Notes: a model not told the origin generated them from the letters alone. 6,411 nt of DNA from an uncultured Collinsella sp. (GCA_900544225.1 UQUD01000105.1:1-6411); one strand, 5' to 3'; numbered from the stretch's first letter, positions 1-6,186 are shown. A program made the numbers and translations.

Positions 1-705
1 GTTGAGCGTGGACGCCAGGCCACCGCGCGTGGGGTCGCGAAAGCAACGCGTGCCGGGCGCTGCGGCCAGAACGTCGGCAATCAGGTGGTTGAGCGGCGCG
101 GCGTCGCTTTCTATCGTGCTCGAAAAGGCCAAACCCTCGCGCTGGCTCATGATGGCGATACCGTGGTCGCCCAGTGTGCCCGACACCAGGATGACGTCGC
201 CGGGGCGGCAGTTGGCGCCGCTGAGCGCCACGCCCGTGGGAACCTCGCCCACGCCGGCGGTATTGATATAGACGCCGTCGGCCCCGCCGCGCTCGACCAC
301 CTTGGTGTCGCCCGTGATTATGGACACGCCCGCCTCGCGCGCCGTCTCGGCCATGGTCTGCACAATCTGGCGGAGCTTATCCATGGGATAGCCCTCTTCG
401 AGGATAAAGCCGCACGACAGGTAGCGCACGTTGGCGCCCGAGGTCGCGACGTCGTTGACGGTTCCGCACACGGCAAGGCGGCCGATGTTGCCACCGGGGA
501 AGAACTGCGGCGAGACTACAAAGCTGTCGGTCGACATGGCGATGCGCCCGCTCGCGGGCAGCGCGGCGACGCCGGCGTCGTTGCCCTCGAGCAGCTCGGG
601 CGACCCAAAGGCATCCAAAAAGACCTCATCGATGATGCGTTTCATCATCTGACCGCCAGAGCCGTGGCCCAACAGGACGGTGCTATCGGTGATGCTATGG
701 GACAT
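1..705 (-). CDS. hypE: Hydrogenase maturation protein HypE (carbamoyl dehydratase), 3' end missing
   Basis: HypE takes the carbamoyl group that HypF places on its C-terminal cysteine and dehydrates it with ATP to a thiocyanate, the source of the CN ligands of the NiFe-hydrogenase iron. The visible 235 residues carry the hallmarks of the PurM/ThiL-like ATP-binding fold. Near the N-terminus is GHGSGGQMM (about 13-21), followed by an acidic NDAGV stretch (about 42-46) and STDSFVV (about 58-64). Later come the GTVNDVA segment, GDTKVV and DPTRGGLA near the window edge. The family is usually about 330-350 residues, so roughly 100 residues are missing, including the tail with the terminal modified Cys. 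The start is the ATG at 705, eight bases after a GGAG in the 48-bp gap behind hypD. It is the last visible gene of the hypF-C-D-E series. The truncation is caused by the window, not by a mutation in the gene. Confidence 0.95.
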   Translation of the reverse strand, partial: MSHSITDSTVLLGHGSGGQMMKRIIDEVFLDAFGSPELLEGNDAGVAALPASGRIAMSTDSFVVSPQFFPGGNIGRLAVCGTVNDVATSGANVRYLSCGFILEEGYPMDKLRQIVQTMAETAREAGVSIITGDTKVVERGGADGVYINTAGVGEVPTGVALSGANCRPGDVILVSGTLGDHGIAIMSQREGLAFSSTIESDAAPLNHLIADVLAAAPGTRCFRDPTRGGLASTLN

Positions 706-753
706 ATCCAAAACTCCAATCGTGGGTGGTGCCAGTGTGCGGGTGCGTCCAGG

Positions 754-1866
754 CTAGTTACGGTAGCGGTAGTACGCCGCGCAGCTGCCCTCGGAGCTCA
801 CCATGCACGGTCCGACGGGGTGCTCGGGCGTGCAGGTGCGGCCAAAGAGCGGGCAGCTGTTCGGCGTAATGGCCCCGCGCAGCACGTCGCCGCAGCGGCA
901 TCCACGCGGCTCGACCGTCGCCTCAACGGGCACGTCAAAGCGAGCGCGGGCATCAAAGCGCGAGAACTCGGGGCGGATAGAAAGGCCCGAGTTGGCAATC
1001 GGCCCCAGCCCGCGCCACGTGGTGCCGCATGGCTCAAACACCTGCTCGACCAGCTGGCGCGCCACGGGGTTGCCGTCTGCGTTGACGCCACGGCGGTAGG
1101 CGTTGTCGATCGCGGGCCTGCCCTCGACAACCATCTGGACCAGCATGCAGATGCCCTGCAGGATATCGACCGGTTCAAATCCCGTGACCACGCCCGGGGT
1201 ATTGAACTCGTCGACCAAAAAGCTAAAGGGCGCCAAGCCCGTGATGGTGGCGACGTGGCCCGGCAGGATAAAGCCGTCGATGGCGGTCTCGGGGTCGTTG
1301 GCGATGGCGCGCAACGCCGGCGGCGTGGTCTTGTGGGCGCAATAGACCGAAAAGTTCAAAAGCCCGCGTGCCTCGGCCTCCAAGATGGCGGCGGCGATGG
1401 TGGGCGTCGTAGTCTCAAAGCCCACGCCCATAAAAATGACCGGACGATCGGGGCTTTGCTCGGCGATGTCGAGCGCGTCGAGCGGGGAATAGACGATGCG
1501 GATGTCGCGCCCTGCCGCCTTTTGCGCAGCGAGCGAGGTGGACGATCCGGGCACGCGCATCATGTCGCCAAAGGTGGTGATGATGGCGCCGTCTATGTTG
1601 GCGAGCGCGATCGCGTGGTCGATGTCGCGGTTGGCGGTTACGCAGACGGGGCACCCCGGGCCACTCAGCAGCTTGAGCCCGGCCGGCATAATGGAGCGAA
1701 AGCCATAGCGGCCGATGCTCACGGTGTGCGTGCCGCAGACTTCCATAAGGTTGATGGTGCGGTCGCCGACGAGTTCATGGATGCGTTCGATGAGCTCGCG
1801 GGCCAGCTTGGAATCGCGAAATGCCGAAAAGTCGATACCGGAGCGCGCCGGCTGTCCGGCCGCCAC
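754..1866 (-). CDS. hypD: Hydrogenase maturation protein HypD (Fe-S scaffold for the Fe(CN)2CO unit)
   Basis: HypD is a cytoplasmic [4Fe-4S] protein that, with HypC, holds the iron while CN and CO ligands are attached. The 370 residues match the family length. Visible signatures are MEVCGTHT (Cys44), GPGCPVCV (Cys72, Cys75), the TTFGDMMRVPG segment, GFETTTPT and GFEPVDILQG. A C-terminal cysteine-rich cluster follows, with CGDVLRG, CPLFG, CTPE and VSSEGSCAAYY. Cys325, Cys338, Cys345 and Cys362 are the expected Fe-S ligands, and Cys44, Cys72 and Cys75 correspond to the active-site cysteines described for E. coli HypD. Additional cysteines at 323 and 354 are also present. The start is a GTG whose first base is the last base of the hypC TAG stop (TAGTG), with GAGG seven bases upstream inside hypC, so the two genes are probably translationally coupled. 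This suits two products that act as a complex. Confidence 0.97.
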   Translation of the reverse strand: MAAGQPARSGIDFSAFRDSKLARELIERIHELVGDRTINLMEVCGTHTVSIGRYGFRSIMPAGLKLLSGPGCPVCVTANRDIDHAIALANIDGAIITTFGDMMRVPGSSTSLAAQKAAGRDIRIVYSPLDALDIAEQSPDRPVIFMGVGFETTTPTIAAAILEAEARGLLNFSVYCAHKTTPPALRAIANDPETAIDGFILPGHVATITGLAPFSFLVDEFNTPGVVTGFEPVDILQGICMLVQMVVEGRPAIDNAYRRGVNADGNPVARQLVEQVFEPCGTTWRGLGPIANSGLSIRPEFSRFDARARFDVPVEATVEPRGCRCGDVLRGAITPNSCPLFGRTCTPEHPVGPCMVSSEGSCAAYYRYRN

Positions 1867-2126
1867 TAGTATGCCTCGGCCGGGTTGCTGACCAGTTGGT
1901 CTTCTTCGATCAGCTCGGTCATGGCATTAACGAGCTCGAGCGTCTCCTGCGCTTCCTGCTCGTCGACAATCTGGATGCCAAAGCCGGCGTGTACGAGAAT
2001 ATAGTCGCCAACCTGCGCCGTCGGCACGAGTCGTAGCGACACGGGGCGCTCGATGCCCATCATGTCGACGGTGGCCTTGAGGTCGTCGTCGCGTTTGACT
2101 ACTTTACCGGGAACGGCAAGGCACAT
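1866..2126 (-). CDS. hypC: Hydrogenase maturation chaperone HypC (HypC/HybG/HupF family)
   Basis: HypC is a small OB-fold-like chaperone that forms the scaffold with HypD and then delivers the Fe(CN)2CO unit to the large hydrogenase subunit. The 86-residue product begins with the diagnostic MCLAVPGKV; Cys2, exposed after Met removal, is the essential iron ligand. It also has the family's VGDYILVHAGFGIQ segment (39-52), including the conserved His46. The C-terminal part (about 53-86) is acidic and probably helical, as usual in the family. The ATG at 2126 is preceded by a strong AGGGGA ribosome binding site. The 3' end overlaps the GTG start of hypD by one base. Behind hypF there is a 134-bp spacer, the longest gap inside the gene set, so hypC could also have its own promoter. 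Confidence 0.96.
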   Translation of the reverse strand: MCLAVPGKVVKRDDDLKATVDMMGIERPVSLRLVPTAQVGDYILVHAGFGIQIVDEQEAQETLELVNAMTELIEEDQLVSNPAEAY

Positions 2127-2260
2127 ATTGTTCCCCTTTTAGACGCTTTGCGCTGGATAGGCGCTCAATAATCCATCAGTTGATGGTAGCGCTCGCGGGG
2201 TTTGCGGGCAAACGCGTTACGCCTGTGAGACGGCTGGGCACAGCGGCGTGTGAGGGCGAG
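2127..2260 (-). promoter_or_regulatory. hypF-hypC spacer with two palindromes and a possible internal promoter
   Basis: This 134-bp gap contains two compact inverted repeats. One is CCATCA-GT-TGATGG at 2173-2186. The other is GTTTGC-GG-GCAAAC at 2200-2213. Read on the minus strand, TTGCCC (2211-2206) and TACCAT (2188-2183) are separated by 17 bp. Each matches four of six consensus sigma-70 bases, so they could form a weak promoter for hypCDE, with a start near 2176. Each palindrome overlaps one of these elements. In RNA the same repeats could fold into two hairpins, but neither is followed by a U-run, so this is not a standard intrinsic terminator. The promoter call is an inference; the repeats are seen directly. 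Confidence 0.3.
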
Positions 2261-4732
2261 CTACTGCGATGCAATCTGCGCAAGACGAGCGCTTGCGACC
2301 GCCGCCTGACCGTAGGCGATGCAGCCGTCATTGACGGGTACGGTGTGGGGGACCAAGACAGCAAGGCCCGCGTATTTGAGCTCGCGGGTGAGGAGCTGGA
2401 GCAGAAGTCGGTTCATGAACACGCCGCCCGAGAGCGCGACGGTGCCAATGCCCTCGCGCGCGCAGATTTCGGTGGCGATGCGCGCCGAGGAGCGCGCGAC
2501 GGCGACATGGAAGTCGAGTGCGAGCCTGTCGGCGGGCGCTCCGGCTTCAATTCCCTCCAAAAGTGCCTCAAAGAGTGCTTTCTGGTCCAGCACATCGGGG
2601 CCGTCCAGCCACGATGGGCCAGATGTGGAATAGCCGACGTTGTCGTCGGGAAAACGGGCGATTTTGCCGTCCAGTGCACGCCAAGCGGCGGCTTCGAGCT
2701 CGATGGCGGGTTCGCCCTCGTAGGTTGCCTGGCCGCAAATGCCCAAAATCGCGGCTGCGGCATCAAACAGGCGACCCATACTGCTGGTGCGCGGACTGTT
2801 GATGCCGCGCTCGATCATCGTTGCCGTTATGCTGCGCGTTTGCTCGTCAAGGCTGTTCAAGAGCCCCACGGCTCCCGGGTGCTCGAGCAGGTCGAGCTCG
2901 CTGAGCAGGGCAAAGGCGTTGCGGCGGGCATCGTGTACGGATGCGGCGCCACCGGGAAGCGCCCAGGTGCGCAGATGCGCGACGCGCTCAAAATCGGCGA
3001 GATGGGCGACAAGAAACTCACCGCCCCATATGGTGCCATCGGTGCCGGCACCCGTGCCGTCGAAGGCGATGCCGAGGACGCGTGTATCGGGCGCAAGCCG
3101 GCCTGCGGCAATCGCCTCTGCCATGACGCTCGCGATGTGCGCATGATGGTGCTGGACTTCGATAAGCGGCAGATTGTGCTCCCGTGCCTGCTCGCGCGCC
3201 CATTGGCTCGACAGATAACTGGGATGCATGTCGCATGCCAAGGCGGCAGGCGCCAGGTCAAAGAGGCTTTCCAGACGCGTGCGTGCGGCGCTCCAAGCAT
3301 CGAAAGTCGCGCCGTTTTCGACATCGCCGATATGCTGCGACACAAAACAGGCCGCATGGCCGTCGGTGTCCTCGCGCGTGAGTGCGATCGTGGCTTTTTG
3401 CTGCGGCCCGCAGGCGAGCACACAGGGCGTGGCGTTGTCGAGCGCCGGCAACGACAGCGGCTGCGGCGCATATCCGCGTGCGCGGCGCACGGGCATGACG
3501 ACCCCGTCGACTACGCGTACCACGGAGTCGTCGTAGCGCGACAGAATCGCGCGGTCGTTACCGAGCAGCGCATCGGCGATGCCGGCGGCAACAAGGTGCT
3601 CCCATGCAAGGGCATCGTCGGTCTCGATGGGCTCTTCGCTCAGGTTTCCGCTGGTCATGACGAGTGCGCTCATGCCGTGCGCCGCGGCTGCGGCGAGCAG
3701 CAAATGTTGAAGCGGGGTGTAGGGGAGCATGACGCCAAGCTCGGGCAAGTCGTGCGCGACGGATGGCGCGAGTTCGAGGGCGTTGGGGGAGCTGTGGGCG
3801 TCGTTGCCGGCTGCGCGGCGACGCAGCAGCACAATGGGACGAACACTGCCGGCCAGCAGGTTGCGCTCAATGCCATCGATATGACACAGGCGCTCGGCGT
3901 CGGCAAGGCTTCGCACCATAACGGCAAGCGGCTTGTTGCTGCGACGCTTGCGACGGCGCAACTCGCGCACCGCCTGTTCGTTGGTGGCATCGCAGGCCAG
4001 GTGGAATCCGCCTAGACCCTTGATGGCGACGATGCCGCCGTCTGCCAGCAGCTCGACGCAGCGTTCGATGATGGCATCGCTGGCCTCGCGCGTGGAGCCG
4101 ACGGCCGGTGTTGCGTTGACGACCGCTGGCGCAACGCCGCGGTCCGCCTCGCGCCACGTAATATGCGGTCCGCAATCAAAACAGGCATCGGGCTGCGCGT
4201 GAAACCGCCGATCGAGCGGGTCGGCATACTCTGCGGCGCAGGTGGGGCACATGGGAAAGCGATCCATCGAGGTGGCCGCTCGGTCATAGGGCAGCGAGCG
4301 AATGATGGTAAAGCGCGGTCCGCAGTTGGTGCAGTTGATAAAGGGATAGTGAAAGCGTCGGTCGGCGGGGTCGAACAGCTCGCGCAGGCAGTCGTCGCAC
4401 GTGGCGATGTCGGGCGAGATGAGCGTCGTGTGGGCAGTTTGATCCTGCGACGCCACAATGCGAAAGCCCTGCTCGTTAGCGGCGTCCCAGTTGCCGGGTG
4501 CTAGGTCCACAACCTCGACATGCTCCACGCGAGACGCCGCAGGCGCATGCTCGGAAAGCGCGGCGATAAATTCGTCGAGCGACTCGCTTAGAGCGTGCGC
4601 TTCGATATGCACGCCATCGCCCGCGTTGAGCACCCAGCCGCAAATGCCGTGCGCCATGGCCTCGCGATACACAAACGGTCGCATGCCGACGCCCTGCACA
4701 ATGCCCGTTACATGGATATGCACACGTCGCAT
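2261..4732 (-). CDS. hypF: Carbamoyltransferase HypF
   Basis: HypF transfers the carbamoyl group of carbamoyl phosphate, through a carbamoyl-adenylate, to the C-terminal Cys of HypE, the first step of CN ligand synthesis. All expected domains are present. An N-terminal acylphosphatase domain (about 1-90) has GIVQGVGMRPF and WVLN, giving catalytic Arg18 and Asn36. A double zinc-finger region carries Cys pairs 112/115, 134/137, 162/165 and 184/187. A YrdC-like domain (about 205-390) includes GGIVAIKGLGGFHLACDA. A Kae1-like carbamoyltransferase domain (about 435 to the end) has the metal-site HHHAH (528-532), FDGTGAGTDG, GGVFMNR and NDGCIAYGQ. The chosen ATG (4732) gives 823 residues and lies five bases after a full AAGGAGG. 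An in-frame ATG at 4747 would add five residues but has only weak upstream pairing, and its first codons make up that ribosome binding site. It starts 48 bp after nikR. Confidence 0.96.
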   Translation of the reverse strand: MRRVHIHVTGIVQGVGMRPFVYREAMAHGICGWVLNAGDGVHIEAHALSESLDEFIAALSEHAPAASRVEHVEVVDLAPGNWDAANEQGFRIVASQDQTAHTTLISPDIATCDDCLRELFDPADRRFHYPFINCTNCGPRFTIIRSLPYDRAATSMDRFPMCPTCAAEYADPLDRRFHAQPDACFDCGPHITWREADRGVAPAVVNATPAVGSTREASDAIIERCVELLADGGIVAIKGLGGFHLACDATNEQAVRELRRRKRRSNKPLAVMVRSLADAERLCHIDGIERNLLAGSVRPIVLLRRRAAGNDAHSSPNALELAPSVAHDLPELGVMLPYTPLQHLLLAAAAAHGMSALVMTSGNLSEEPIETDDALAWEHLVAAGIADALLGNDRAILSRYDDSVVRVVDGVVMPVRRARGYAPQPLSLPALDNATPCVLACGPQQKATIALTREDTDGHAACFVSQHIGDVENGATFDAWSAARTRLESLFDLAPAALACDMHPSYLSSQWAREQAREHNLPLIEVQHHHAHIASVMAEAIAAGRLAPDTRVLGIAFDGTGAGTDGTIWGGEFLVAHLADFERVAHLRTWALPGGAASVHDARRNAFALLSELDLLEHPGAVGLLNSLDEQTRSITATMIERGINSPRTSSMGRLFDAAAAILGICGQATYEGEPAIELEAAAWRALDGKIARFPDDNVGYSTSGPSWLDGPDVLDQKALFEALLEGIEAGAPADRLALDFHVAVARSSARIATEICAREGIGTVALSGGVFMNRLLLQLLTRELKYAGLAVLVPHTVPVNDGCIAYGQAAVASARLAQIASQ

Positions 4733-4743
4733 GCGACCCTCCT
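4733..4743 (-). promoter_or_regulatory. Ribosome binding site deciding the hypF start
   Basis: On the minus strand AAGGAGG is followed by GTCGC and then the ATG at 4732. This perfect anti-16S match sits at the right distance for the 4732 start. It overlaps codons 2-4 of the longer reading that begins at 4747, so the shorter protein is preferred. Confidence 0.7.
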
Positions 4744-4780
4744 TCATCGAAACCTGTCCCTTATTGGCAGTCGTGTGCCG

Positions 4781-5293
4781 TTACAGCCCCAGGCTCTGCT
4801 CGGTGGCGGCGCAGGTGAGCTCGCCGTGTTTAACGCCGCGCAGGCCCAGTAGACGGTCGGCCAGCTCGTAGACACGCTCGCCGCGACCCTTAAGCGCCAG
4901 AATCTCCAAGCAGTTGTGGTGATCCAGATGCACATGCATGGTCGATACGATCTCGTCGGTGTAGTCGTGCTGCACCTCGTCCAGACGGCGCGTCAGGTCG
5001 CCGGTGTGATGGTCGTAAATCATGGTGAGCGACCCGATGACCTGCTCGTCGGGCGTTCGCATCTGCTCCTTGGCAATCGAGGTGCGAATCAGGTCGCGCA
5101 CGGCCTCGGAACGGTTGGCAACGTCGCCGCGGCGCGCAATCTGCTCGTCAAAGCGGCGCAGCAGGTCGTCGGGCGCGGTGACCGAAAAACGGACCAGCTC
5201 TGAGGCGGAGCCGCTGCAACGGCAGCCCACGTTGCCGGTCGGCCCGTGCGGATGCTCGTGCTCGCGATCGCAGGCGTGCTCGTGCTCGGCCAC
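4781..5293 (-). CDS. nikR: Nickel-responsive regulator NikR with a His/Cys-rich N-terminal extension
   Basis: NikR is a tetrameric repressor with ribbon-helix-helix DNA-binding domains and a central ACT-like nickel-sensing core. The ribbon-helix-helix is at about 33-75 (LVRFSVTAPDDLLRRFDEQI, then NRSEAVRDLI). The high-affinity nickel ligands are all present with exact family spacing: His109, His120, His122 and Cys128, equivalent to E. coli 76, 87, 89 and 95. The typical GVKHGEL ending is also there. The protein is 170 residues against about 133 in E. coli; most of the excess is residues 1-31, rich in His and Cys (His4, 6, 12, 14, 16; Cys8, 24, 26). The start is a GTG one base after the upstream gene's TAG. 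The frame is closed further upstream by a TAA at 5308-5306. There is no good ribosome binding site, so translation probably relies on coupling. An in-frame GTG at residue 22 is the only plausible later start before the DNA-binding domain. Confidence 0.93.
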   Translation of the reverse strand: MAEHEHACDREHEHPHGPTGNVGCRCSGSASELVRFSVTAPDDLLRRFDEQIARRGDVANRSEAVRDLIRTSIAKEQMRTPDEQVIGSLTMIYDHHTGDLTRRLDEVQHDYTDEIVSTMHVHLDHHNCLEILALKGRGERVYELADRLLGLRGVKHGELTCAATEQSLGL

Positions 5294-5294
5294 G

Positions 5295-5543
5295 CTACAC
5301 CAGCTTTACGGAGCCAACAGAGTTATGGTCGGCCTCGATGGCCTCCTCATAGCCCTCGAGTGCGTCGTGTGCCTCGTGGAGCGCCGCCATGGCGGCCTCG
5401 AGCTTGGCGCCAACGCGCTCCATATCAAAGTTCTCGGTCGCATGCAGCAGCTGATGGCTCCACTCGTGGGCGAGCTCGATGGTGTCGTCGACCTGCTTGA
5501 CGCTCATGGCAAGCTGGCTCATGTTCATTCCGACGTCATGCAT
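5295..5543 (-). CDS. Small acidic helical protein of unknown function, coupled to nikR
   Basis: I do not recognise this 82-residue protein. It is soluble-looking, without a signal peptide, membrane segment or any cysteine. The composition and spacing suggest two amphipathic helices (about 8-36 and 40-72), so a helical hairpin or coiled coil is likely. Helix 1 carries His26, His30 and His34 in an HxxxHxxxH array on one face. Helix 2 has His56 and His59, with another His at 73, and acidic residues are plentiful (GYEEAIEADH). The start is the ATG at 5543, seven bases after AAGGAG. Its TAG stop lies one base before the nikR GTG, so the two are almost certainly co-translated. By position it leads the nikR-hyp gene set. 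A nickel-related or NikR-partner role is only an inference from context and the histidines. That it is a real gene is supported by the ribosome binding site and tight packing. Confidence 0.75.
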   Translation of the reverse strand: MHDVGMNMSQLAMSVKQVDDTIELAHEWSHQLLHATENFDMERVGAKLEAAMAALHEAHDALEGYEEAIEADHNSVGSVKLV

Positions 5544-5611
5544 GGGAAATCTCCTTATGCTCGGGGCAATCCAGTGGTTCAGATTCTACTACGCCCGCAC
5601 GGGGCGCTACC
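5544..5611 (-). promoter_or_regulatory. Candidate promoter region of the small gene-nikR-hyp set
   Basis: On the minus strand, TAGAAT (5588-5583) is a reasonable -10 element, placing the transcript start near 5576 and leaving a leader of about 33 bases before the ATG. The expected -35 position (around 5611-5606, GGTAGC) is a poor match. Just upstream of the -10, at 5592-5606, is the inverted repeat CGCCC-GCACG-GGGCG, which could be an operator. No GTATGA-N16-TCATAC NikR box of the E. coli type is visible. Location directly behind a terminator supports a promoter here. Confidence 0.4.
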
Positions 5612-5615
5612 GCAT

Positions 5616-5653
5616 AAGAAAACGGGTGCGAGTCCGTCTGACCCGCACCCGTT
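5616..5653 (-). terminator. Intrinsic terminator of trxA
   Basis: A perfect 10-bp inverted repeat (AACGGGTGCG at 5621-5630 with CGCACCCGTT at 5644-5653) has a further GTC/GAC pairing inside it (5632-5634 with 5640-5642) and a five-base loop. On the minus strand the stem runs directly into TTTTCTT, the expected U-tract. On the plus strand the stem is followed by CACTGGGGG, so it acts only on minus-strand transcripts. It ends the trxA transcript and insulates the nikR-hyp set downstream. Confidence 0.88.
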
Positions 5654-5763
5654 CACTGGGGGCTGTTTGTGATTACCATATTATCCGTGGTCGCGGGCGC
5701 AGCACCCGGCTCTCCGGTGAGCGGCGCAAAACCGCTCATGGACGGCAGCACATGACCGGCGTA
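5653..5763 (-). other. Structured 3' region of trxA with a possible 28-codon ORF
   Basis: Between the trxA stop and the terminator, about 110 bases hold several adjacent short stems: GAGCGG/CCGCTC (5719-5724 with 5732-5737), CCGG/CCGG (5706-5709 with 5714-5717) and GGG/CCC (5695-5697 with 5705-5707). The trxA reading frame stays open after its TAA for 36 codons to a TGA at 5655-5653, which touches the terminator stem. Within it an ATG at 5739 would give 28 residues starting MSGFAPLTGEPG. No ribosome binding site is evident, so a coding role is doubtful. A structured 3' untranslated region is the safer reading. Confidence 0.25.
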
Positions 5764-6084
5764 TTACAGGTGCTTCTCAAGCAGCGCCTGCAGCCTGGCC
5801 TTGGGCAGCGCGCCAACGGAGCGGTCAACTTCCTCGCCGTTCTTAAAGACAACCAGCGTGGGGATGCTCATGACGCCAAACTTCATGGCCAGGTCCTGAT
5901 TGTCGTCGACGTTGCATTTGGCGACGGCAAGCTTGCCGGCCAGCTCGTCGGCTACTTCGTCAACAATGGGCGAGAGCGAGCGGCAGGGACCGCACCACGG
6001 TGCCCAAAAATCAACCAGCACGGGAAGGCTGCCGTTAACGACGGAATCGAAGTTCTCGGGGGTAATCTGCTTAATGTCAGCCAT
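5764..6084 (-). CDS. trxA: Thioredoxin
   Basis: This is a 106-residue cytoplasmic thioredoxin, a dithiol-disulfide oxidoreductase normally kept reduced by thioredoxin reductase. The active site WAPWCGPC places the catalytic cysteines at 31 and 34. The buried Asp25 and the cis-proline Pro75 (MSIPT) are in their usual places, and FKNGE follows as in classic thioredoxins. An additional cysteine lies at 57. The length is standard for a single-domain Trx. The frame is open upstream to 6168, but the start is taken at the ATG at 6084 because GGAGG lies five bases before it. The extra upstream residues would come from the leader, and the family begins at this point. The gene appears monocistronic, with its own candidate promoter upstream and a strong terminator about 110 bases downstream. 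It is divergent from the gene at 6221. Nothing ties it functionally to the hyp genes. Confidence 0.96.
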   Translation of the reverse strand: MADIKQITPENFDSVVNGSLPVLVDFWAPWCGPCRSLSPIVDEVADELAGKLAVAKCNVDDNQDLAMKFGVMSIPTLVVFKNGEEVDRSVGALPKARLQALLEKHL

Positions 6085-6102
6085 GGTGACCTCCATAGTG
6101 CG

Positions 6103-6119
6103 ACGCGGCTCAGCCGCGT
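6103..6119 (-). repeat. Perfect inverted repeat in the trxA leader
   Basis: ACGCGGC-TCA-GCCGCGT forms a 7-bp GC-rich stem with a three-base loop. It lies in the predicted trxA leader, ending about 10 bases before the ribosome binding site. There is no T-tract after it on the minus strand, so it is not a typical terminator. It could be an operator, a leader hairpin that protects the mRNA or tunes translation, or simply a palindrome. Confidence 0.6.
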
Positions 6120-6138
6120 AAAACTCAGTACGACCGTG

Positions 6139-6144
6139 CTTATA
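6139..6144 (-). promoter_or_regulatory. Candidate -10 element of the trxA promoter
   Basis: TATAAG on the minus strand matches five of six bases of the -10 consensus, and would give a start near 6132 and a leader of about 48 bases. No convincing -35 is seen at 16-18 bp; a TTGCAT is present but only 14 bp upstream. The call rests on the -10 match and position in the divergent intergenic region. Confidence 0.4.
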
Positions 6145-6186
6145 CCCAACGGCCCGCAATGCAACCACTCGCGGTCGGCTCTTTTA

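Noticed and set aside
85..1869. A 594-codon open frame on the plus strand opposite hypE and hypD
   Set aside because: It is antisense to two genes with unmistakable family motifs, has no ribosome binding site of note and a low-complexity Arg/Gly/Ala/Asp/His composition, as expected from a mirrored high-GC coding frame.
2180..4015. A 611-codon open frame on the plus strand opposite hypF
   Set aside because: Same reason: it is the antisense shadow of hypF and shows no recognisable domain.
4733..4747. A longer hypF starting at the ATG at 4747
   Set aside because: The AAGGAGG between the two ATGs fits the 4732 start, and the extra five residues precede the normal beginning of the acylphosphatase domain.
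5616..5657. The GGGTGCGAGTCC segment as part of a tRNA T-arm
   Set aside because: It resembles a T-arm at a glance, but the flanks do not form an acceptor stem or other arms, and the perfect stem plus T-tract fits a terminator.
6085..6168. N-terminal extension of thioredoxin from upstream in-frame starts
   Set aside because: The extension would be encoded by the leader hairpin and ribosome binding site region, and it overlaps the candidate -10; the ATG at 6084 with GGAGG gives the standard Trx length.
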